NCBI RefSeq assembly: GCF_001889265.1 | Contig: NZ_CP018151.1 | Span: forward strand, 3,286,001-3,350,000 | Origin: Microbacterium sp. 1.5R | GTDB lineage: Bacteria; Actinomycetota; Actinomycetes; Actinomycetales; Microbacteriaceae | DNA length: 64,000 nt | Reading direction: 5' to 3' | Shown here: piece after piece, positions 17,037 to 26,084 of the stretch | How the letters are laid out: each line of letters starts with the position of its first letter | Position numbering within the stretch: the first letter of the stretch is position 1 | Translations under genes and position numbers: made by a program | Notes under the pieces: generated by a model | What the model saw: the letters and a program-made list of their open reading frames with translations, nothing else | What the model was told of the DNA's origin: nothing | The model's database searches: none

Positions 17037-17123
17037 CCTCCCTGCGCTGGCATGACCCAGATCAGGTTCGACGGTCGAAGCGCGATTCGCTCCCTCTCAG
17101 CCCGGCTCGCCGGACTCCCGTGG
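17037..17123 (-). ncRNA. TPP riboswitch (THI element)
   Basis: On the minus strand the leader starts with CCACGGGAGTCC. It then has the invariant GGGCTGAGAGGG block (about 17105-17092), a variable hairpin, and ends with the pyrophosphate-sensor block AACCTGATCTGGGTCATGCC (about 17070-17051). These are the two conserved THI-box sequences in the right order and spacing. It lies directly upstream of the ykoE ribosome-binding site, so thiamine pyrophosphate should switch the operon off, probably by hiding the GAGGAG site. Confidence 0.95.
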
Positions 17124-17134
17124 TTGTACCCACG

Positions 17135-17140
17135 ATCTTA
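17135..17140 (-). promoter_or_regulatory. Candidate -10 (TAAGAT) of the ykoEDC operon
   Basis: TAAGAT on the minus strand ends about 11 nt before the first base pair of the TPP aptamer, which is a fitting place for the promoter. The -35 region is not recognisable. Confidence 0.45.
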
Positions 17141-17202
17141 CCCAGAGGCGACACCCCGCGCCCTCTCCCGATGCAGCGACACGGATCCCCGCACGAGTTC
17201 GG

Positions 17203-17208
17203 TACCGT
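17203..17208 (+). promoter_or_regulatory. -10 hexamer TACCGT before the carboxypeptidase start
   Basis: TACCGT ends 6 nt before the GTG at 17215. The intervening GAGGAG abuts the start codon, too close to act as a normal ribosome-binding site. A leaderless transcript explains the layout better. Confidence 0.45.
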
Positions 17209-17214
17209 GAGGAG

Positions 17215-18678
17215 GTGACCGCTCCCGATTCCGCCGAGGCCACCGCCTCCGCCGTTCCTGCGGATGACGACGTGTCTGCGATCTTCACTCCTGAGGCGAC
17301 TCCCCCCGCGCAGTGGGCGGAGGAAGACAGCGGCGGCACTCCCCTGACGTGGGTCGACCCGGTCGACGTGGCCCAGCACCCGGCGACCGACGCGCTCGAT
17401 GACGCGCCGGCCGTGGAGAGCGGCGGTGCGCTGCTGACCGGAGCGCACCTGCGCCCGGCGATCGCCCGGCCCGGCGTGCTGGTGCCGCTCGGCGTCCTCG
17501 TCGGCTTGCTCGGCACCTACGCCGGATCGGCCATGCTGTGGCCGTTGCACGAGGTCGCGCCGACGGTTCAGGCCGTCGAACTCGCCCCCGTCGCGGCGCC
17601 CGCTGCCGCGATCACCTTCCCTGCCCAGGGAAGCGCTGCCGTGGGGATCGGCGGCATCGGCACGACGTCGTCGTCGCTCGACGCTGCGGCGATCGCAAGC
17701 GTCACCAAGGTCGTCTCGAGCTTGATGGTGCTCGAGCGGATGCCCCTCGCCGTGGGCGAGCAGGGCCCCGAGTTCTCGTTCACGCGGGCCGACAACCTGG
17801 CCTACTGGGACTACCGCCGCTCCGACCAGTCCGCGCTCGACGTGCCCGTGGGGGGCACTCTCACCGAGTTCCAGCTCCTCCAGGGAACGCTGCTCGGATC
17901 GGCCAACAACTACATCGACCGGCTCTCCGCGGAGATCTGGGGTTCCCCGTCGTCGTTCACCGCCGCAGCAGCTGTGTGGCTGCGCGACCGTGGTCTCGAC
18001 GACATCACGATCATCACTCCGTCGGGCTTCGACGACCGCAACCGGGCCACACCCGAGTCGCTCGTCGCGTTGGCCGAGATCGCGATGCAGAACCCCGTCT
18101 TCGCCGGCATCGTCGGAACTCCGTCGGTCGATCTTCCGGGTGCGGGCACGGTGGTGAACACGAACGGGATGCTGGCGGACCCCGGCGTCGTCGGCGTCAA
18201 GACCGGCACGCTCGGCGACAGCTGGAACCTGTTGACCGCGAAGGTCGTCACCGTCGACGACACGACTGTGCATCTGTACGCGTCGGTTCTCGGTCAGGCC
18301 GACGACGCGCAGCGCCTCACGGAGACCCGTTCGCTGTTCACGCAGGTCGAGACGGCGCTGGAGCAGCAGACTCCCGCCGTCGCCGAGGGCACGGTCGTCG
18401 GCACCGTCACCACGGCGTGGGGCGCGAGCACCGATGTCGTCACGGATGCGGATGCCGATGTGGTTCTGTGGAACGGCGCCGTCGCCGAGGCCTCGACGGA
18501 CTTCTCACTCGGCGACAACCGCGAAGCGGGCGACGAGGTCGGCACGATGACGAGCGTCGGGCCGTTGAACACGGTGACGACGTCGCTGTCGCTCGCCGAC
18601 GATGTCGATGGCCCGAGCCCGTGGTGGCGGCTGACCCACCCCCTCGAACTCCTCGGCATCACGGCCGACCAGCGCTGA
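17215..18678 (+). CDS. D-alanyl-D-alanine carboxypeptidase (low-molecular-weight PBP)
   Basis: Serine peptidase of the SxxK acyltransferase class that trims the terminal D-Ala of peptidoglycan stem peptides outside the membrane. The 487 residues have a long acidic cytoplasmic tail, one membrane segment at about 83-103 (PGVLVPLGVLVGLLGTYAG) and an outer catalytic domain. Active-site motifs are complete: S162-V-T-K165, S229-A-N231 and K329-T-G331. A further C-terminal beta-rich region (about 375-487) resembles the PBP5-type domain. The start is GTG, preceded by a -10-like hexamer. It is a single gene ended by a hairpin shared with the converging ABC operon. Confidence 0.88.
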   Translation: MTAPDSAEATASAVPADDDVSAIFTPEATPPAQWAEEDSGGTPLTWVDPVDVAQHPATDALDDAPAVESGGALLTGAHLRPAIARPGVLVPLGVLVGLLGTYAGSAMLWPLHEVAPTVQAVELAPVAAPAAAITFPAQGSAAVGIGGIGTTSSSLDAAAIASVTKVVSSLMVLERMPLAVGEQGPEFSFTRADNLAYWDYRRSDQSALDVPVGGTLTEFQLLQGTLLGSANNYIDRLSAEIWGSPSSFTAAAAVWLRDRGLDDITIITPSGFDDRNRATPESLVALAEIAMQNPVFAGIVGTPSVDLPGAGTVVNTNGMLADPGVVGVKTGTLGDSWNLLTAKVVTVDDTTVHLYASVLGQADDAQRLTETRSLFTQVETALEQQTPAVAEGTVVGTVTTAWGASTDVVTDADADVVLWNGAVAEASTDFSLGDNREAGDEVGTMTSVGPLNTVTTSLSLADDVDGPSPWWRLTHPLELLGITADQR

Positions 18679-18711
18679 CGCGTCGTCCCTCCAGCGAAAG
18701 CCCGATGGATG

Positions 18712-18754
18712 CAGAACGCCTCGCCGCCCGGGATTCGGGAGGCGAGGCGTTCTG
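18712..18754. terminator. Bidirectional hairpin terminator
   Basis: A perfect 14-bp inverted repeat (18712-18725 with 18741-18754) has a 15-nt loop. It lies between the carboxypeptidase stop (plus) and the ABC exporter stop (minus). Confidence 0.8.
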
Positions 18755-18818
18755 TCACTTCAGGGGCTCTGTCGCTTCAGGCGCTCTGGCGCTTCAGGCG
18801 CTCTGTCGCTTCAGGCGC
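18751..18818. repeat. Four tandem 17-bp repeats
   Basis: Four head-to-tail copies of a 17-bp unit, consensus TCTGTCGCTTCAGGCGC. The first has two changes and the third has one. The array starts inside the right arm of the terminator and runs 8 nt into the 3' end of the ABC exporter gene, whose last codons are therefore written by repeat sequence. Confidence 0.85.
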
Positions 18819-21057
18819 GTGAGGAGCCTCCGGCATCCGGCCGTTCGACCACTGCCTGCGCGGCCGCTGCCTCGGCGGCGGGAGTCTGCGCCCCCACCGA
18901 GACCCCGACCTGTGCCGACGCAGCCGCGTCTTCGGCGTCGCCGCTCATGACGACCGGAGTCGAGCCGGTGAGCGCGTCCTCTGCGTCGATGTCGGTCGCC
19001 GCCTGTTCGAACTGCGACTGGTAGAGGCGCCAGTAGGCGCCCTGCGCGGCGATGAGCTCGTCGTGCGTGCCCTTCTCGACGATGTCTCCGTGCTCCATCA
19101 CGAGGATGAGGTCGGCATCGCGGATGGTCGACAGGCGGTGCGCGATCACAAACGACGTGCGTCCCTGTCGAAGCGCCGCCATCGCGTGCTGCAGCAGCAG
19201 CTCGGTGCGGGTGTCGACCGCCGACGTGGCCTCATCGAGGATCAGGATCGACGGCTGGGCCACGAACGCTCGCGCGATCGTGATCAGCTGTCGCTCGCCC
19301 GCCGAGACGTTCGACGCGTCTTCGTCGAGCACGGTGTCGTAGCCCTCGGGGAGGGCATGCACGAAGCGATCCACATAGGTCGCCTTCGCCGCTTCGAGAA
19401 CCTCGTCGTCGGTCGCGGTCGAGCGTCCGTACCGGATGTTCTCGCGGATGCTCCCGGCGAACAGCCACGGGTCCTGCAGGACCATGCCGGTGCGAGAGCG
19501 CAGCTGGTCACGCGTGACCTCGGAGATGTCCTGACCGTCGAGCAGGATGCGCCCGCCGTTCAGTTCGTAGAACCGCATGATGAGGTTGACGAGAGTGGTC
19601 TTGCCCGCTCCCGTCGGGCCGACGATCGCGACCGTCTGACCGGGCTCGACCCGGAACGAGAGGTCGGTGATCAGCGGACGGTCGGGAGTGTACGAGAACG
19701 CGACGTTCTCGAACTCCACGACGCCCTTGCCGTCGGCGAGCTTCGGAGCATCCGCGTCGTCCGCTTCCTGCTCTTCGGTGTCGAGGAGCTCGAACACCCG
19801 CTCGGCCGATGCCGTGCCGGACTGCACGACGGCCGCCATTCCACCGAGCTCGGACAGCGGCTGCGTGAACTGCTGCGAGTACTGGATGAACGCCTGCACG
19901 TCTCCGAGACGCAGCTGCCCGTTGGCGACCATGAGACCGCCGAGCACCGCGATGCCCACGTAGGTGAGGCTGCCGACGAAGGTCATCGCCGGCATGATGA
20001 TGCCGGAGAGGAACTGCGCCTTGAAGCTGGCCTGGAACAGCTCCTCGTTCTCGCCCTGGAACTTCTCCAGCGCGTCCTGCTCGCGACCGAAGACCTTGAC
20101 CAGCGCGTGACCGGAGAAGGCCTCTTCGACGCGAGCGTTCAGACGCCCGACCTTGCGCCACTGGGTGCTGAACGCCTTCTGCGAGCGAGGACCGATGACG
20201 CCGAAGATCACACCCATGAGCGGGAGCGCCACGAGCGCGACGAGAGCGAGCTGCCAGGAGATCGAGAACATCAGGACCAGCACGCCCACGACCGTGAGTA
20301 CGGCCGTGATCGCGCCGGACAGCGACTGCTGCATGGTCTGGGTGATGTTGTCGATGTCGTTGGTCACGCGCGAGATCAGATCACCGCGCTGCACCTTGTC
20401 GAAGTACGACAGGGGCAGACGGTTGATCTTCGCCTCGACCTGCTCGCGCAGACGCCACATGGTGCGGACCATGATGACGTTGATGACGTAACCCTGGATC
20501 CAACTGAGGAAGGCGGCGGTGACATAGATCGCCAGCACGGCGATGATGATCCACCGCAGCGCGTCGAAGTCGACACCGTCACCGACACGGAAGGCGCCGA
20601 GGGCCTCGACCTGGTTGGCGAAGTCGTCCTGCCCTCCCTGGCGGAGTGCCGCGACGACATCCTCCTGCGGAGTGCCGGCGGGGAACCCGGGGAAGTCCCC
20701 GTTCGCCTGCGCGAGCTGCACGGAGATGAAGCCCTTGTAGATGAGGTTCGTGGCCTCACCGAGCACCTTCGGCGCCGCGACCGTGAGCACGACGCCGACG
20801 GCGCCGGCGATCGACACCAGGATGAACCAGACGGCCGACGGCTTGAGCAGCCCGATCATCCGGCTGAAGCTCTTGCCGAAGTTGTCGGCCTTTCCGGGAG
20901 CGACGCTGTCCCAGCCGCCGCCGTCCTGGCGCGCCTTCTCGGCGAGCTCGGCCTCGTACTTCTCTTCGTCTGTCAGCTCCGGCTCGACCGCAGTGGTCGT
21001 GTCCGCCGCCTTGGCCGCGCGACCGCGGCGGGTCCGGGGAGCGTCCTGCTCGCTCAT
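18811..21057 (-). CDS. ABC exporter half-transporter (permease-ATPase), canonical NBD
   Basis: A 748-residue type IV ABC half-transporter. Regions: a charged cytoplasmic N-tail (1-65), a six-helix transmembrane domain (about 70-415) and the ATPase (about 450-690). The region between the first two helices carries an extra stretch of about 70 residues, predicted outside. Walker A is GPTGAGKTT, Walker B ILILDEATSAVD with the catalytic Glu, and the signature is the deviant VSAGERQ. The C-tail (about 690-748) is Ala/acid-rich and ends in repeat-derived codons. Its ATG overlaps the stop of the next half-transporter by 4 nt. The two should form a heterodimer. Substrate unknown; multidrug or lipid export is typical. 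Confidence 0.92.
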   Translation of the reverse strand: MSEQDAPRTRRGRAAKAADTTTAVEPELTDEEKYEAELAEKARQDGGGWDSVAPGKADNFGKSFSRMIGLLKPSAVWFILVSIAGAVGVVLTVAAPKVLGEATNLIYKGFISVQLAQANGDFPGFPAGTPQEDVVAALRQGGQDDFANQVEALGAFRVGDGVDFDALRWIIIAVLAIYVTAAFLSWIQGYVINVIMVRTMWRLREQVEAKINRLPLSYFDKVQRGDLISRVTNDIDNITQTMQQSLSGAITAVLTVVGVLVLMFSISWQLALVALVALPLMGVIFGVIGPRSQKAFSTQWRKVGRLNARVEEAFSGHALVKVFGREQDALEKFQGENEELFQASFKAQFLSGIIMPAMTFVGSLTYVGIAVLGGLMVANGQLRLGDVQAFIQYSQQFTQPLSELGGMAAVVQSGTASAERVFELLDTEEQEADDADAPKLADGKGVVEFENVAFSYTPDRPLITDLSFRVEPGQTVAIVGPTGAGKTTLVNLIMRFYELNGGRILLDGQDISEVTRDQLRSRTGMVLQDPWLFAGSIRENIRYGRSTATDDEVLEAAKATYVDRFVHALPEGYDTVLDEDASNVSAGERQLITIARAFVAQPSILILDEATSAVDTRTELLLQHAMAALRQGRTSFVIAHRLSTIRDADLILVMEHGDIVEKGTHDELIAAQGAYWRLYQSQFEQAATDIDAEDALTGSTPVVMSGDAEDAAASAQVGVSVGAQTPAAEAAAAQAVVERPDAGGSSRA

Positions 21058-22781
21058 GCGTCCACCCCCAGCTGCGATTCGACGATCTCTCGGTAGGTCG
21101 TGCTGGTCTCGAGAAGCTCCTCGTGCGTGCCGACGCCGACCATGGTGCCCCCTTCGAGGACGACGATGCGGTCCGCATCGGTGATGGATGAGACGCGCTG
21201 TGCGACCACGATCTTGGTCACGTGCGGCAGTTCACGCCACAGCGCCTGCCTCAGTCGGGCGTCGGTGGTGAGGTCGAGCGCGGAGAACGAGTCGTCGAAG
21301 ACCAGGATCTGCGGCTGACGGACGATCGCGCGGGCGATCGCCAGGCGCTGACGCTGACCGCCCGAGACGTTGGTGCCGCCCTGGGTGATCCTCGAGTCGA
21401 GCCCCTGGGGCATCTCCTCGACGAAGTCGCGTCCCTGAGCGATCTCCAGCGCATGCCAGAGCTCTTCGTCGGTCGCGTCCTCGCGGCCGTACCGGAGGTT
21501 CGAGGCCACCGTTCCGGTGAAGAGGAACGGACGCTGCGGAACGAGGCCGATGGTCGCCCACAGCGACTCGACGTCGGCATCGCGCACATCGGCGCCGCCG
21601 ACGAAGACGGCTCCGCCGGAGACGTCGAAGAGTCGTGGGATCAACGACACGAGGGTCGTCTTGCCGGCACCGGTCGATCCGACGATCGCCACCGTCTCGC
21701 CGGGCTCGGCCGCGAAGCTGATGCCCTTGAGAACGGGAGAGTCGGCGCCCGGGTAGGTGAACTCGACGCCGTCGAAGGCGACCGAACCGGGTGTCGGGAA
21801 GTCGGTCACGCCGTCGGCCGGCCGCACCATGCTCGACTGCGTCTCGAGCACCTCGCCGATGCGCTCGGCCGACACTGCCGCGCGCGGGATCATGATCGCC
21901 ATGAAGCTGGCCATGATGACGCCGCCCATGATCTGGCCGATGTACTGCATGAAGGCGAAGATCGTGCCGACCTGCACCGTGCCACTGTTGACCTCGATGC
22001 CGCCGAACCACACGACCGCCACGATCGTGACGTTGAGGATGAGCATGAACAGCGGGAACAGCAGGACGAACAGCGAGCCGACCTTGCGGCCGACCACCAT
22101 GATGTCGGTGTTGGCACCGCGGAAGCGCTCTTCTTCGATGCCCTCTCGGACGAAGGCACGGACCACGCGCACGCCGGTGAGCTGCTCGCGCAGCACGCGG
22201 TTCACGGTGTCGAGCTTTCCCTGATAGCTGCGGAACAGCGGAACCATGCGGCTGACGACGAGACCGGCGACGATCAGCAGCAGCGGGACGGACACGGCGA
22301 TGAGCCAGCTCAGGCCGATGTTCGTCTGCACGGCGAAGATGATGCCGCCGATCGCGAGCAGCGGCGCGGTGACGAGCATCGTCGCGCCCATCATCGCGAG
22401 CATCTGCACCTGCTGCACGTCGTTCGTGTTGCGCGTGATGAGCGAGCCGGCGCCGAACTGCGACACCTCTCGCTCGGAGAATCCGCTGACCTTGGCGAAG
22501 ACGTCGGCACGGATGTCGCGCCCCGCACCCATCGACGCGCGAGCCGCGAAGTAGGTCGCGATGACCGACGCGATGATCTGGCCGAGCGAGACGGCGAGCA
22601 TGAAGAGCCCGGTGCGCCAGATGTAGGCGGTGTCGGACTGGGCCACGCCCTTGTTGATGATGTCTTCGTTCAGGCGCGGGAGGTAGAGGGTGGCCAGAGC
22701 GCTGGCGAATTGGAACACCAGCACGGCGACGAGCAGCCACTTATAGCGGGCGAGATAACGGAGGAGGATTTTTCCCAGCAC
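21054..22781 (-). CDS. ABC exporter half-transporter, degenerate NBD partner
   Basis: A 575-residue ABC half-transporter that pairs with the downstream gene. The six-helix domain starts at LGKILLRYLARYKW. ATPase motifs are Walker A GSTGAGKTT, signature VSGGQRQR and Walker B ILVFDDSFSALD. The catalytic Glu is replaced by Asp-Ser. In heterodimeric exporters such a degenerate Walker B in one partner goes with a deviant signature in the other, exactly as seen here, leaving one hydrolytic site. The frame is open to 22853, but I prefer the GTG at 22781 because the family N-terminus begins there. No good ribosome-binding site is visible for either start. Confidence 0.9.
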   Translation of the reverse strand: MLGKILLRYLARYKWLLVAVLVFQFASALATLYLPRLNEDIINKGVAQSDTAYIWRTGLFMLAVSLGQIIASVIATYFAARASMGAGRDIRADVFAKVSGFSEREVSQFGAGSLITRNTNDVQQVQMLAMMGATMLVTAPLLAIGGIIFAVQTNIGLSWLIAVSVPLLLIVAGLVVSRMVPLFRSYQGKLDTVNRVLREQLTGVRVVRAFVREGIEEERFRGANTDIMVVGRKVGSLFVLLFPLFMLILNVTIVAVVWFGGIEVNSGTVQVGTIFAFMQYIGQIMGGVIMASFMAIMIPRAAVSAERIGEVLETQSSMVRPADGVTDFPTPGSVAFDGVEFTYPGADSPVLKGISFAAEPGETVAIVGSTGAGKTTLVSLIPRLFDVSGGAVFVGGADVRDADVESLWATIGLVPQRPFLFTGTVASNLRYGREDATDEELWHALEIAQGRDFVEEMPQGLDSRITQGGTNVSGGQRQRLAIARAIVRQPQILVFDDSFSALDLTTDARLRQALWRELPHVTKIVVAQRVSSITDADRIVVLEGGTMVGVGTHEELLETSTTYREIVESQLGVDA

Positions 22782-22981
22782 AGGCGGACTTTCTAGGAAG
22801 GATGAATCGGCGGATCTCCCGACGGGCGGACGCAGGCCGACGATCGCGCACATGCAAGGGTGGCACGAACTCCGGACATTCGTATCCCCCTGTGGGCGGA
22901 CCTTCGCTCACAGCGAACCATTTCGGGCGCGGCCAGCGGTTTATGCACCGCGGCGAACAACCGCGGATATATCGAAATGCT
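22782..22981. other. 200-bp spacer upstream of the ABC exporter operon
   Basis: No gene was recognised here. The region should contain the ABC operon promoter on the minus strand. AT-rich patches occur near 22970-22955 (minus ATTTCGATATATC) and near 22945-22940. Two CCGCGG sites 7 bp apart (about 22952-22970) could be part of an operator. Nothing stronger is visible. Confidence 0.35.
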
Positions 22982-24043
22982 CTAGAAGAGGGGGTCTTCG
23001 GGCGTGAAGTGTCGAGCGTCGCCGCCGGGGTCTGCAGACAGTTCGGAGATCGTCGCCGGGTTCCACTTCGGATTGCGGTCCTTGTCGATCAGCTGCGCCC
23101 GGATCCCCTCCACGAGGTCGGGATGCCGCAGGACGAACCACATGACGCGGCGGTACTCACCCTCCAGGGCGGCACGCAGGTTCGGCAGCGCACGTGCTTC
23201 CCGCACGGCGTCGAGCGTGACGGCCAGCCCGGTGGGCGCCAGGCTCTCGAGCAGATCCGCGGTCGCCGCGGCATCCGGGGCCTCGTCCGCGCGCAGCCGC
23301 GACACGATCTCCGCGACCGTGTCGGCGGAGAACGCGTGGTCGATCCATCCCCGAGAGGCCGGAAGCGTCGACGGATCGGGAGTCTCGTCGAACAGCAGCA
23401 CGATCTCGGCCGGTCCTGTCGGATCGGCACGATACGCGAGCGCCTCGCGCAGCGCGTCGAGGCGATCGGAGGGCACGAAATGGTCGGCGAAGCCGAGCAG
23501 CACGGCGTCCGCTCCGTTCATCGACGCCCCCGTGAGCCCGAAGTACTCGCCGAACCGCCCAGGGGCGCGTGACAGCAGCCACGTGCCGCCCACGTCGGGC
23601 GTGAAGCCGATCCGCGTCTCCGGCATCGCGAGCTTCGATCGCTCGGTCACGATGCGGATGGCCGCGTGGCCCGACAGTCCGACGCCTCCGCCCATCGTGA
23701 TGCCGTCGGCGACGGTGACCACGGGCTTCGAGTACTCGGCGATCATCGCGTTCAGCGCGTACTCTGCGCGGAAGAACTCCGCCGTCTCATCGGATCGCCC
23801 CTCCACGATCTGCGCGTGCAGTCCCCGCACATCGCCGCCGGCGCACATGCCTCGGTCGCCTTCGCCGTCGATCAGCACGATCTGCACATCGGTGTCGTAC
23901 CGCCACCGCTCCAGCGTGCGCGTGATCTCCTGCACCATGCCGAAGTCGAGCGCGTTGATCGCTTCCGGTCGGTTCAGGGTCAGCCTGCCGAGGGCTCCCT
24001 CGGTACGGACGAGGACCCGGGAAGCGGCGCTGGATTCGGTCAC
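22982..24043 (-). CDS. Enoyl-CoA hydratase/isomerase family protein, 3-hydroxyisobutyryl-CoA hydrolase-like
   Basis: A 353-residue crotonase-fold enzyme of the 3-hydroxyisobutyryl-CoA hydrolase (HIBCH) group, in valine breakdown. The oxyanion-hole loops are AGGDVRGLH and MGGGVGLS, and the PETRIGFTPDVGGTWLLSR block carries the HIBCH-type catalytic Glu/Asp. The C-terminal ECH_2 domain ends in DRNPKWNP, typical of this group, and the length matches. I placed the start at the GTG at 24043: TAGCCT (24051-24056, minus) ends 7 nt before it, and residues further upstream lack family similarity. No other valine-pathway gene is adjacent. Confidence 0.87.
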   Translation of the reverse strand: MTESSAASRVLVRTEGALGRLTLNRPEAINALDFGMVQEITRTLERWRYDTDVQIVLIDGEGDRGMCAGGDVRGLHAQIVEGRSDETAEFFRAEYALNAMIAEYSKPVVTVADGITMGGGVGLSGHAAIRIVTERSKLAMPETRIGFTPDVGGTWLLSRAPGRFGEYFGLTGASMNGADAVLLGFADHFVPSDRLDALREALAYRADPTGPAEIVLLFDETPDPSTLPASRGWIDHAFSADTVAEIVSRLRADEAPDAAATADLLESLAPTGLAVTLDAVREARALPNLRAALEGEYRRVMWFVLRHPDLVEGIRAQLIDKDRNPKWNPATISELSADPGGDARHFTPEDPLF

Positions 24044-24164
24044 GATTGCCAGGCTACCCGGTGGATTGAGCCTTGCATCCGGCCGTGTCTGTACGGTAAA
24101 TGCACGATCCGGCGGCTTTTCCGGCAGGATAGACAGAACTGCCCACTGCAACGAGAGGTCGCAG

Positions 24165-26015
24165 ATGCCCGACGGACAGGTGCTCGAGTTCACGCACGTC
24201 ACGAAGCGGTTCAACGACGTGACGGCGGTGTCCGACTTCTCCGCGCGGGTCGAGCCCGGCGTCGTGACCGCTTTCCTCGGCCCGAACGGCGCCGGAAAGA
24301 CCACCACGCTGCGCATCCTCCTCGGTCAGGTGCGCGCCACGAGCGGCACCGCCACGATCGGCGGAGTCGCACATCCTGAACTGCGTCACCCGCTGCGCAC
24401 CATCGGCTCCGTCCTCGAGGAGACCGCCTACCGCCCGCGGCGTTCGGCAGCCCGCCAGCTGACCATCGCGGCCAAGGCCAACGGCATCCCGCTCTCGCGT
24501 GTCGACGAGGTCCTCTCTCTGGTCGGGCTCGAGCGCGAAGCGGAAGGACGCATCGGCAGCTTCTCGCTCGGGATGCGGCAGCGGCTGAGCGTCGCGCACG
24601 CGCTGCTGGGCGACCCTGGCGCGCTCGTCTTCGACGAGCCGGCGAACGGGCTCGACCCCGAGGGCATCCGGTGGATCCGACTCCTCCTGCGCCGCCTCGC
24701 CGATGAGGGCCGCACGGTTCTCGTCTCCTCACACGTGCTGAGCGAGATCGAGCAGGTCGCAGACCACGTGCTCGTGCTCTCGAAGGGCCAGCTGGTCCTC
24801 TCGAGCGGCATCGAGAAGCTGGCCGACCCATCCGCCGGATCCGTGGTCGTCGACGCCGAAGATCGCGCGGCCTTGAAGGCGGCGCTCTCGGCCGCCGGCC
24901 TCGAGGTCGAGGTGCTCCGCTCGGGTCTCACGGTCCGCGGCAGCAATGCCGGCGCCGTCGGCGCCATCGCCGCATCGGCCGGCATCGCTCTGGCGACCCT
25001 GGTGCAGCGCGGCCCGACGCTCGAAGACGTCTTCATCGAGCTCGTGCGCGGCGGGAGACTCGCCCCGCAGGCCATCACGGCTGCACCGGTCATCGAGTCG
25101 GAGACGCCGGTCGCGGAGGCGACAGCGCCGCTCGCGGCGGTCCCTGCTGCGTCCGACGCTCAGGACGTGTCCGGTCCGAGTGCCCCCGATTCTGCTGCGT
25201 CCGACGCCGTTGCGTCCGATGCCGACGCGTCCGAAGCCGACTCGTCCGAAGCCGACTCGTCCGATTCCGACTCGTCCGATTCCGACGCCGAACGCGCGGA
25301 GGCCGATGCGGCCGACGTCGAGGCTGACGCCGCCGCGGATGCAGCGGATGCGGCTCGCGACATCGAGTACGCCGCGGCGGAGCTCGGCTACGCAGCGGAC
25401 GCCTCGGATGCGAACGACGCCGAGGATGCGGCTGATGTCGCCTCCGATGCCGCGCATGCGGGCGGTGACGAGGTCTCCGGCGACGACGACTCGACGGGGG
25501 AATCGACCGAGCACGAGACCCCGGCCGAGGATCACCCTCAGCCCTCCTTCGACGACATCCTCTTCGGCACGACCCCTGTCGATGCTCCCACCGATCCCGA
25601 TGTGCCCTCGGCGGCCGAGAGCGGCGCGGAGGAGCACTCCGGCGTCGAGTTCTTCGGCGAGGCGCACGACTCCGAAGACGCGTCGGAGTCGTCGGATGAC
25701 GTCGCCGCGCCGTCTGACGATGACCCCCGATCCGCGGCCGTCACCTCGATGCTCGCTGCAGCAGCGCGCGCGTACTACGAGGACGAGCCGAAGGACTATC
25801 CGCTCGGAGACGCCGACCCATCAGCCGACGCGCAGGCGACGACGGATGCTGAAGGCGAGCACCACGAGGGCGAGCACCACGACGGCGATCACCACGACGG
25901 TGAGCACCACGACGGTGAGCACCACGAGCACCACGAGCACCACGAGCACCACGAAGGTGAGCACCACGAGCACCACGAAGGTGAGCACCACGAAGGCGAG
26001 CACGACCGCTCCTGA
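24165..26015 (+). CDS. Orphan ABC transporter ATPase with acidic, His-rich C-terminal extension
   Basis: A 616-residue protein. Residues 1-225 are a complete ABC ATPase: Walker [10 protein letters not shown], signature FSLGMRQR, Walker [13 protein letters not shown] and switch His in VSSHVLSE. Residues about 225-307 resemble the small C-terminal domain of drug/antibiotic-export ATPases. From about 307 on it is low-complexity, rich in Ala/Asp/Ser/Glu, with five repeats of a 5-residue unit at about 350-374. The last 53 residues carry 23 His in HH pairs separated by Glu/Asp/Gly. No permease gene follows. The frame is open upstream to 23004, but that part shadows the hydrolase gene; the ATG at 24165 gives the normal N-terminus. 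A hairpin follows. Confidence 0.85.
   Translation: MPDGQVLEFTHVTKRFNDVTAVSDFSARVEPGVVTAFLGPNGAGKTTTLRILLGQVRATSGTATIGGVAHPELRHPLRTIGSVLEETAYRPRRSAARQLTIAAKANGIPLSRVDEVLSLVGLEREAEGRIGSFSLGMRQRLSVAHALLGDPGALVFDEPANGLDPEGIRWIRLLLRRLADEGRTVLVSSHVLSEIEQVADHVLVLSKGQLVLSSGIEKLADPSAGSVVVDAEDRAALKAALSAAGLEVEVLRSGLTVRGSNAGAVGAIAASAGIALATLVQRGPTLEDVFIELVRGGRLAPQAITAAPVIESETPVAEATAPLAAVPAASDAQDVSGPSAPDSAASDAVASDADASEADSSEADSSDSDSSDSDAERAEADAADVEADAAADAADAARDIEYAAAELGYAADASDANDAEDAADVASDAAHAGGDEVSGDDDSTGESTEHETPAEDHPQPSFDDILFGTTPVDAPTDPDVPSAAESGAEEHSGVEFFGEAHDSEDASESSDDVAAPSDDDPRSAAVTSMLAAAARAYYEDEPKDYPLGDADPSADAQATTDAEGEHHEGEHHDGDHHDGEHHDGEHHEHHEHHEHHEGEHHEHHEGEHHEGEHDRS
25212..25286. repeat. Five 15-bp repeats in the ABC ATPase tail
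   Basis: Five consecutive 15-bp units of the form KCGTCCGAWGCCGAC (or ATTCC variants) encode A/S-S-D/E-A/S-D. They form an acidic Ser/Asp stretch in the low-complexity tail. Confidence 0.8.
25855..26006. repeat. GAGCACCAC-type repeats coding the His-rich tail
   Basis: Short 9-bp and 15-bp direct repeats built from GAGCACCAC, with GAGGGC or GACGGT spacers, code for the HH-D/E-G-E/D tail of the ABC ATPase. The near-identical codons suggest recent expansion or contraction by slippage. Confidence 0.85.
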
Positions 26016-26033
26016 GGTCGCTCCCCCATTGCG

Positions 26034-26068
26034 AACGCCCTCCGCGCCATAAGGCTGCGGAGGGCGTT
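26034..26068. terminator. Bidirectional hairpin terminator
   Basis: A 12-bp inverted repeat (26034-26045 with 26057-26068) has an 11-nt loop and is followed by a short T/C run on the plus strand. It lies between the ABC ATPase stop and the converging hypothetical gene. Confidence 0.8.
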
Positions 26069-26084
26069 TCCCGTTCCGTGACGG

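Noticed and set aside
23004..24164. N-terminal part of the long frame leading into the ABC ATPase
   Set aside because: It shadows the 3-hydroxyisobutyryl-CoA hydrolase-like gene, and the ATPase family N-terminus begins at 24165.
25855..26006. Short repeats considered as a CRISPR or non-coding array
   Set aside because: Units are in frame, encode a continuous His-rich tail and have no unique spacers.
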